This document shows positions 14,538 through 20,150 of a DNA stretch of 20,150 bases, piece by piece (within the stretch, counting starts at the first letter, position 1; the number at the start of each line of letters is the position of its first letter). The DNA lies in IMG/VR virus record IMGVR_UViG_3300018481_000090, positions 1 to 20,150 of that record, one strand, 5' to 3'. The position numbers and the translations under genes are program-made. The notes below the pieces were generated by a model, which was not told the DNA's origin, ran no database searches, and saw nothing but the letters and a program-made list of their open reading frames with translations. The DNA comes from a virus.

Positions 14538-14686
14538 TCCCCAGTGATCCAAACACGATCAAGAAGATGGAGGAATTGGCAAAACGCAATATCGCTAATG
14601 GTGATTGGGGCGACGAGGTCACGATCCCTGGTCTCCCCGGAGAGACCATGCCAATTTCTCCTGAGGAACGGGAAGCCAAGAAGTAA
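14534..14686 (+). CDS. Short protein coupled to the metallopeptidase gene
   Basis: The ATG overlaps the preceding stop (ATGA), so translation is coupled. The 50 residues begin MIPSDPNTIKKMEELAKRNI, continue NGDWGDEVTIPGLPGETMPI and end in EERE and lysines. It has one amphipathic helix and a Pro/Gly-rich middle, with no known domain. The tight coupling to a peptidase-like gene suggests a partner, inhibitor or chaperone, but this is only inference. Confidence 0.55.
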   Translation: MIPSDPNTIKKMEELAKRNIANGDWGDEVTIPGLPGETMPISPEEREAKK

Positions 14687-14717
14687 CCAAGTCCATATTC
14701 AACTAAGGAGGCGCGTC

Positions 14718-15224
14718 TTGGCGCGAGTTAGATCGCAGCAAGTTCGTCAGATGCTCCTCGTATCCGGCGATCCGATGGACCCGGATCTGGTCCCCGAGAG
14801 GTTGCAGCTGTTCAATGAGCTCGGAGAACCCCTCATGCTGGGTGGGGGATATTCCCGACACGAACAGGAAGAAACCACGGGGCTGTTGATCCCCAACGAG
14901 ATCGAGACCGACACCCTGGTGATGTATCCCTCGGTTCGGTTGTACAAGATCTCTACGAATCGCCCTGCGCGGGTTCGTCTATATCCGACTCCGGAGCAGC
15001 GACAGCTTGACATCGGTCGCTCAATCGGAGTCAAGCCGCAGGGCAACCACGGTCGACTTCTCGAGGTGGTCACAACTCCGACGCTTCTCGAACTCATCCT
15101 CAGTCCAGCCGTGGACATGACCTCCGTGGACGCGTTCAACTCGGAGTTCTATTCCACCGTGACAAACATGGACTCCGTCGATGGCGCTGTCGCGGTCACC
15201 TACTACTTCTTCAGGACGGAGTGA
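14718..15224 (+). CDS. Structural-type protein with shared N-terminal module
   Basis: The TTG at 14718 is chosen because AAGGAGG (14705-14711) lies six bases before it; earlier in-frame starts overlap the previous gene. The 168-residue product has MARVRSQQVRQMLLVSGDPM, then the module ERLQLFNELGEPLMLGGG, recalling the anchor of the collagen-like genes. The rest is beta-rich (NEIETDTLVMYPSVRLYKIS, then RPARVRLYPTPEQR), ending in VAVTYYFFRTE. It looks like a small virion or fibre-tip component. No specific family is recognised. Confidence 0.55.
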   Translation: MARVRSQQVRQMLLVSGDPMDPDLVPERLQLFNELGEPLMLGGGYSRHEQEETTGLLIPNEIETDTLVMYPSVRLYKISTNRPARVRLYPTPEQRQLDIGRSIGVKPQGNHGRLLEVVTTPTLLELILSPAVDMTSVDAFNSEFYSTVTNMDSVDGAVAVTYYFFRTE

Positions 15225-15225
15225 C

Positions 15226-16179
15226 ATGGCACTGATCTATACGACAGGAACCATCAACCAGCCCGATGCTGGCTCCGTCGGCCTCGCGATGGTCAACAAG
15301 ATCCGCGATGATCTTGTCGCGCACGAGGCGTGGGAGCTGGTCGAGGAGTACACAGCGGGCGGCGGTGTGGTGCGTTGGACCGTCCTCAAGTGCCTGGCTG
15401 CCGAATCCGGGATGTCTGAGGATTTCCACCTCGTCATCGGTCGAACGCTGTCGACGGGCGAGCTTCGGTTCGCCATCTGTGAGGAGTATACCGCCGGTTC
15501 TCACACGATGGCGAAGTACGCTCAGGCTAGCGGTTCGGTGCTCTACGACGCCGATGGTTGCAGCCCGAGCACGTACACGCTGAGCACCGTGGTGTTTCCG
15601 TCTACGGGTGCGACCCCCAGGTATCAGAGCTGGACTCCGTCTGGTACCTCGACAAAGTGGTGGATCATCGCGGCCGACGATGGATGCACCGTGGCGTTCA
15701 ACGGCGCTTCCAACGGATTCGTGCACCTCGGCAAGTACACGCCGCTCACTCCGTCCCCGATTACGTTCCCGATCCAGATGATCGGTCTGAGCACAACCGG
15801 CGAGATCACCCGAAATCCGGCGGTGGCGGGTATCAACGCCGTGGCCAATGCGCTGCATATCGAGGGCAGCGGAGGAAGCGCGGATAGCAGCGCTCTCTAT
15901 CAGCTCGGGTTCATGGGTGATCTTCGCTACAACGACAAGCTGCAGGACAATCAGCGCTCGATGGCCGAGGCCGGGATGATCATCTATTCTCAGGGCGCAC
16001 CGGAGAACATGGCGATTTTCGGTTACGTTCTCGGTAAGCAGAACCGTATGCGGGTCAACTCCAGAGGGACGCCGGTAGGATTCGCTTTCGGAGACGCCTA
16101 CGCGATGAACGGCACGTTGTGGGTTCCGTGGAAGCCGGACTCGGGTCGGATCTGGGATACCGGAGTGGCGAGCTCCTGA
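15226..16179 (+). CDS. Probable virion structural protein
   Basis: The ATG at 15226 is one base after the stop of the previous gene, with AGGACGGAG before it. The 317 residues are soluble and beta-rich, with no signal peptide. Visible pieces are GSVGLAMVNKIRDDLVAHEA, WTVLKCLAAESGMSEDFHLV, then TMAKYAQASGSVLYDADG and a late block LWVPWKPDSGRIW. I recall similar sequences in actinophage virion genes but cannot name the family. The position between fibre genes and portal suggests a tail or decoration protein. No catalytic motif is seen. Confidence 0.5.
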   Translation: MALIYTTGTINQPDAGSVGLAMVNKIRDDLVAHEAWELVEEYTAGGGVVRWTVLKCLAAESGMSEDFHLVIGRTLSTGELRFAICEEYTAGSHTMAKYAQASGSVLYDADGCSPSTYTLSTVVFPSTGATPRYQSWTPSGTSTKWWIIAADDGCTVAFNGASNGFVHLGKYTPLTPSPITFPIQMIGLSTTGEITRNPAVAGINAVANALHIEGSGGSADSSALYQLGFMGDLRYNDKLQDNQRSMAEAGMIIYSQGAPENMAIFGYVLGKQNRMRVNSRGTPVGFAFGDAYAMNGTLWVPWKPDSGRIWDTGVASS

Positions 16180-16472
16180 TGGCGGTTCACGGCACGTTGA
16201 ACGAGCCGTTCGTGCTGGATGAGGTCGAGAACATATCGCAAATACCGATGGGAGATTTAGTAACCCCGACTGATATCGGGGTGCCTGATCTCATCACGGC
16301 GTTGGCGCCTTCTCGGTTCCCGGTTCCACCAACGGCCTGGGGATTTCTCACCGATATCCTCGAGCTCGAGATGGCATTCAGCCGCGTCGGACCTCCGTAC
16401 GTGTACACAGGGCTGCTTTACCCGGAGAGTCCCTACCTCGAGCCCACCATCGGTCAGATCTGGCCACGATGA
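16179..16472 (+). CDS. Small protein of unknown function before portal
   Basis: The ATG overlaps the stop of the previous gene (TGATG). The 97-residue product begins MAVHGTLNEPFVLDEVENIS and ends YLEPTIGQIWPR, with many prolines and few charges. No domain is recognised. Coupled translation with the previous structural-type gene suggests the two act together in the virion. Confidence 0.6.
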   Translation: MAVHGTLNEPFVLDEVENISQIPMGDLVTPTDIGVPDLITALAPSRFPVPPTAWGFLTDILELEMAFSRVGPPYVYTGLLYPESPYLEPTIGQIWPR

Positions 16473-16487
16473 GAAAGGAGGTGATGT

Positions 16488-17813
16488 ATGGCAAAGTTCG
16501 GAGATCGGATACGGCACGCCTGGAATGCGTTCGTCGACAGTGACAGCGCCAGGAACCGACCGATCGAAGTCACCGGTGGTGGCGGTTCATATTTCGGTGG
16601 ACAGCCTCATCGAATGCGTCCACGGTATTCGAACGAGCGATCGATCATCTCCTCGATCTACACCCGGATCGGAATCGATGTGGCCGCGGTGCCTATGCGA
16701 CATGTTCGTGTGGACGATACGGGTCGATATCTCGAAGACATCATCAGCGGTCTTGACAGCTGTCTGACCCTCGAGGCCAACATTGATCAGGCTGGTCGGG
16801 CCTTTCGACAGGACATCATCATGACCGTCCTGGATGAAGGTGTCGCTGCCATTGTTCCGGTGGACACCACGCTGTCGCCTGAGGAATCGGGTGGTTGGGA
16901 CATCAAGACCTTGCGGGTGGGTCGGATCACATCGTGGTTCCCGCAGCATGTTCGGGTTTCGTTGTACAACGAGGCGCGCGGTATGCGTGAGGAGATCACG
17001 TTGCCGAAGAAGATGGTGGCGATCGTCGAAAACCCACTATATTCGGTGATGAACGAGCCGAATTCGACTCTGCAACGTCTCATCCGAAAACTCAACATGC
17101 TGGACGAGACGGATGAGAAGGCGTCCTCGGGCAAGCTGGACATCATCATCCAGCTTCCGTATGTGATCAAGTCGGAAGCACGTCGGCAACAGGCTGAACA
17201 ACGACGTAAGGACATCGAGTTCCAGCTGTCGGGGAGCAAGTACGGCATCGCCTACACCGATGGCACTGAGAAGGTCGTTCAGCTCAACCGTGCGGTGGAG
17301 AACAATCTGCTGCCGCAGATCCAGGAGCTCAAGACCCAGCTTTACGGTGAGCTGGGACTCACGCCTGAGGTCATGAACGGTACAGCAGACGAAAAGGTCA
17401 TGCTGAACTACTACGCCCGAACCATCGAGCCGATGCTCGATTCGGTGATCGAGGCGATGATCCGCACCTTTCTCACCAAGACGGCGCGCACGCAAGGTCA
17501 GTCGATCATGTACTTCCGGGATCCGTTCAAGTTCGTCCCGATGGGTGGCGAAGGCGGCATCGCCGATATCGCCGACAAGTTCACTCGTAACGAGATCGTC
17601 TCGTCCAACGAGATTCGACAGGGCATCGGCATGAAGCCCCGTCCCGAGCCCAAGGCCGATGCGTTGATCAACTCCAACATGCCGCAAGCGGATACTGGAG
17701 TGGACATCACCGACGCCGAAGTGGTCGAAGAAGAAGATCCCGTGGTGGCTCAGCTGACCGAAGGGTTGGCGACATCCGAAGCTGAGATCGATGCCGCACT
17801 GGCGGGTGGGTAA
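16488..17813 (+). CDS. Portal protein
   Basis: The ATG follows AAAGGAGG, with a short spacer. The 441 residues match phage portals of the HK97-like kind: a basic N-terminus, RSIISSIYTRIGIDVAAVPM in the body, a long coiled helix (QIQELKTQLYGELGLTPEV), then MNGTADEKVMLNYYARTIEP, and RDPFKFVP before a domain that starts EIVSSNEIRQGIGMKPRPEP. The end is acidic. Portals form the ring through which DNA enters and leaves the head. It is directly followed (TAATG overlap) by a basic coiled-coil protein and then the protease/capsid fusion, the usual head module. Confidence 0.9.
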   Translation: MAKFGDRIRHAWNAFVDSDSARNRPIEVTGGGGSYFGGQPHRMRPRYSNERSIISSIYTRIGIDVAAVPMRHVRVDDTGRYLEDIISGLDSCLTLEANIDQAGRAFRQDIIMTVLDEGVAAIVPVDTTLSPEESGGWDIKTLRVGRITSWFPQHVRVSLYNEARGMREEITLPKKMVAIVENPLYSVMNEPNSTLQRLIRKLNMLDETDEKASSGKLDIIIQLPYVIKSEARRQQAEQRRKDIEFQLSGSKYGIAYTDGTEKVVQLNRAVENNLLPQIQELKTQLYGELGLTPEVMNGTADEKVMLNYYARTIEPMLDSVIEAMIRTFLTKTARTQGQSIMYFRDPFKFVPMGGEGGIADIADKFTRNEIVSSNEIRQGIGMKPRPEPKADALINSNMPQADTGVDITDAEVVEEEDPVVAQLTEGLATSEAEIDAALAGG

Positions 17814-18373
17814 TGCAGACGCCCACCGAACTCGATCTCCAGCACATCGGTCAGTTCGTTTCGAACTACGACCCAGTCAAGGCTCATGAGTACTACGAGC
17901 GGACCAAGAAGCTGAAGGGTCGTCGAAGGGGGACTACGTCAGACCCCCGGACCGGCAAGACCATGGGGCAGATCTCCAAGGATGCCCGGGCCAAGCAACG
18001 CACGGAACTCGCCGCCCGTATCCAATCTCTCTCCAGGAAACTGCAGAAGCTCGAAGCCAAGATTCGAGAGATGGAAACAAAGGAGGCCAGCGAGGATCGC
18101 AAAGGTGAGGCCAAGAGAGAGCGCGCAGCCAAGGAGGCAGAAAAGCCGAAGACCGCGGCAGAAAAGCGTGAAGCGGCTCGCGAGGCTGAAAAGTATCGCG
18201 ACAAAAATCAGCAAAAGCTGAAGAGCGACGCGAAAGACGCCAAGTCTGGCGGCGGTAACGCCAAGGATTCGAAGTCGAAATCGAAGTCTTCTTCGCTTTC
18301 CGACCTCAAGGCTCTGGCTACTAAGGTGAAGGGGCAGATCGCCGTCGCCAAACAGAAGCTAGCTGCGCTCTAA
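17813..18373 (+). CDS. Basic coiled-coil head-morphogenesis protein
   Basis: The ATG overlaps the portal stop. The 186-residue product has an N-terminal YDPVKAHEYYERTKKLKGRR motif (residues 19-38), which I recall from phage head-morphogenesis proteins. A heptad-rich helix follows (LAARIQSLSRKLQKLEAKI), then a Lys/Glu/Ala/Ser low-complexity tail and a final LKALATKVKGQIAVAKQKL helix. It lies between portal and capsid, where scaffolds are often coded, so a scaffold role is plausible. It is very basic, unlike many scaffolds, and might bind DNA or the portal instead. Confidence 0.55.
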   Translation: MQTPTELDLQHIGQFVSNYDPVKAHEYYERTKKLKGRRRGTTSDPRTGKTMGQISKDARAKQRTELAARIQSLSRKLQKLEAKIREMETKEASEDRKGEAKRERAAKEAEKPKTAAEKREAAREAEKYRDKNQQKLKSDAKDAKSGGGNAKDSKSKSKSSSLSDLKALATKVKGQIAVAKQKLAAL

Positions 18374-18410
18374 GAGCGCCGAAGACCAAAAGACGAAAGG
18401 AACAGTCAAA

Positions 18411-20150
18411 ATGGGAGCACAGTCCCACGGACTGGACTTCGGTGACTCTTCGCCGGAGCACAGCCTGATGCACTCGGCCCTTGCGGCCAAGAAGCCGGAC
18501 TTCAGCGGATGGGCGTCGAAGTACGGTCTGAAGTGCACGGACGGACGGACGATCCTGACCGGTGCTTTCCAGCACCAGGACGGTGACCAGCTTCCGCTGG
18601 TGTGGCAGCACGGCCACAATTCGCCCGAGAACGTGCTGGGCCACGTGGTGCTCGAGCATCGGGCCCAGGGTCCGTACTGCTACGGGTACTTCAACGAGAC
18701 CACCCAGGGGAAGAACGCGAAGACGCTGGTGCAGCACGAGGACGTTTCGTCGCTGTCGATCTTCGCCAACGCTCTCGTCGAGAAGGTCAAGCAGGTCTCT
18801 CACGGCATGATCCGAGAGGTCTCGCTGGTCCTCGCGGGTGCCAATCCCGGCGCCCTGATCGACAACATCGAGATCCAGCATTCCGACGGAGAGGTCGACA
18901 TCGTCGCAGACGAGGCGATCATCTACACCGGACTCGAGCTCGAGCACGAAGACGGCGCCGCCGTCGAGACCGAGACGGAGACCGAGACGGAGACGGCGTC
19001 GGAAGACGACGAGCCGACCGTCCAGGACGTCTACGCGGGGATGACCGAGGAGCAGCAGGAGGTCGTCCACTACATGGTGGGCGCAGCTCTGGAGGCCAAC
19101 GCGGCATCTCCCGCCAGCACCACCGAGACCGGCGCCTCCGAAGAGGGGGACATCACCCACGAGGACAAGGACGAGAACGAGATGAGCGGACGCAACGTGT
19201 TCGAGCAGGACAAGGAGACCCGCGGTTCGGAGCCGCGGACCGTGCTCTCGCACGACGCGATGCGCGGGATCGCCCAGGACGCCATCAAGCGCGGATCGCT
19301 GAAGGAGGCCGTCGAGGACTACGCCTTCAAGCACGGCATCGAGAACATCGACACGCTGTTCCCGGATGCGCGGACGATCACGGACACCCCGGAGTTCGAC
19401 AAGCGTCGGACCGAGTGGGTCTCCGAGGTCCTCGGCGCCGTCCGCAAGAGCCCGTTCTCGCGGATCAAGTCGATCACCGCGGACATCACCCACGGCGAGG
19501 CGAGGGCCAAGGGCTACATCAAGGGCACGCTGAAGAAGGAGGAGTTCTTCGGCCTGATGAAGCGCGTCACGACGCCTTCGACGATCTACAAGAAGCAGCG
19601 GCTCGACCGTGACGACATCATCGACATCACGGACTTCGACGTCGTGCTGTGGCTCAAGGCCGAGATGCGCCTCATGCTGGACGAGGAGCTCGCGCGCGCC
19701 ATCCTCATCGGGGACGGCCGCGACGTCGACGACGAGGACAAGGTCCGTGACCCGAAGGGCGCCACGGACGGGGCGGGCATCCGCTCGATCCTCAACGACG
19801 ACGACCTCTACGCCGCGGTCATCACCATCGACGTCGACGGCGATCTGCGCAAGACGGACCTCGTCGACAAGATCCTCGAGTCGATGCGGTTCTACAAGGG
19901 CTCGGGCCTGCCGACGTTCTACACGACGTTGCCGGTCATGACCCAGATGCTGCTGGCTCGCGACACCCAGGGACGCCGGTATTACCGCACGGCGACCGAT
20001 CTGGCTGCGGAACTCGGCGTCAACAAGGTTGTGACCGTCGAGGTCATGGAGAGCGTGCCGGACCTCGTCGGTCTCATCGTGAACCTGCAGGACTACACGA
20101 TGGGCGCCGATCGCGGTGGCGAGATCTCGTTCTTCGACGACTTCGACATC
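18411..20150 (+). CDS. Prohead protease fused to major capsid protein (partial at window end)
   Basis: The frame is open from ATG 18411 to the end of the window (580 codons, no stop), after AAAGGA (18396-18401). Residues 1 to about 185 resemble an HK97-type (S78) prohead protease: QHGHNSPEN (H67, H69), LEHRAQGPYCYGYF and S116 in VSSLSIFANALVEK, followed by EVSLVLAGANPGALID. An acidic linker with TETETETET-type repeats (about 185-255) follows. From about residue 258 the sequence begins MSGRNVFEQDKETRG and continues as an HK97-fold capsid protein (SPFSRIKSITADITHGEARA, then DGAGIRSILNDDDLYAAV, then GSGLPTFYTTLPVMTQMLLA). The protease would process the shell and itself. The C-terminus lies outside the window. 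Confidence 0.88.
   Translation, partial: MGAQSHGLDFGDSSPEHSLMHSALAAKKPDFSGWASKYGLKCTDGRTILTGAFQHQDGDQLPLVWQHGHNSPENVLGHVVLEHRAQGPYCYGYFNETTQGKNAKTLVQHEDVSSLSIFANALVEKVKQVSHGMIREVSLVLAGANPGALIDNIEIQHSDGEVDIVADEAIIYTGLELEHEDGAAVETETETETETASEDDEPTVQDVYAGMTEEQQEVVHYMVGAALEANAASPASTTETGASEEGDITHEDKDENEMSGRNVFEQDKETRGSEPRTVLSHDAMRGIAQDAIKRGSLKEAVEDYAFKHGIENIDTLFPDARTITDTPEFDKRRTEWVSEVLGAVRKSPFSRIKSITADITHGEARAKGYIKGTLKKEEFFGLMKRVTTPSTIYKKQRLDRDDIIDITDFDVVLWLKAEMRLMLDEELARAILIGDGRDVDDEDKVRDPKGATDGAGIRSILNDDDLYAAVITIDVDGDLRKTDLVDKILESMRFYKGSGLPTFYTTLPVMTQMLLARDTQGRRYYRTATDLAAELGVNKVVTVEVMESVPDLVGLIVNLQDYTMGADRGGEISFFDDFDI

Noticed and set aside
18562-19612. Arg-rich open frames inside the capsid gene
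   Set aside because: They are shadows of the protease/capsid frame, which stays open for 580 codons with clear family motifs.

Overview
The window looks like the left or structural arm of a tailed (siphovirus-type) bacteriophage of a high-GC actinobacterium. The evidence is moderately high GC, tightly packed genes all on the + strand with many stop/start overlaps, an actinophage-type HNH nuclease, an HK97-type large terminase, a portal, and a prohead protease fused to a major capsid protein. I see no tRNA, CRISPR array, insertion sequence, integrase or minus-strand gene.

Layout. Bases 1-134 are non-coding and open with a CCCCCGGGGG palindrome. At 135-1255 lie a small Acb2-type cyclic-nucleotide sponge (anti-CBASS), a probable small terminase subunit, an overlapping 29-residue ORF and an HNH endonuclease. 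At 1269-3582 is a lysis-like block: an M15-type and an M23-type peptidoglycan peptidase as separate genes, three acidic or low-complexity disordered proteins (one apparently starting at ATT), and a 27-residue membrane peptide. At 3614-5850 are a probable head-tail connector, an Mtd-type fibre N-terminal domain protein, a fibre-like helical protein and a receptor-binding-like protein with a duplicated beta domain. At 5879-8239 is a 786-residue protein with a 2H phosphoesterase domain and three copies of the tag HYGV(K/R)GM(K/R)WGVR. The large terminase is at 8255-10000.

From 10000 to 13283 come three tandem paralogous collagen-like fibre proteins and a fourth, shorter relative. They share a start leader and an N-terminal module. 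From 13308 to 16472 come a tagged zinc-metallopeptidase-like protein, a coupled 50-residue protein and three structural-type proteins. Portal (16488), a basic coiled-coil head protein (17813) and the protease/capsid fusion (18411 to the window end, incomplete) follow.

How it fits together. TerS, TerL and HNH would drive packaging. Portal, scaffold-like protein and protease/capsid build the head. The connector and the fibre-like set decorate or complete the virion. The M15 and M23 enzymes and small membrane peptide would serve lysis. The most unusual signals are the modular HYGVKGMRWGVR tag joined to two enzyme-like domains (2H phosphoesterase, zinc peptidase), a shared N-terminal module on five proteins, and a leader duplication whose oldest copy appears to lie inside the 3' end of the terminase gene. 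All functional calls come from reading motifs; no database search was run.
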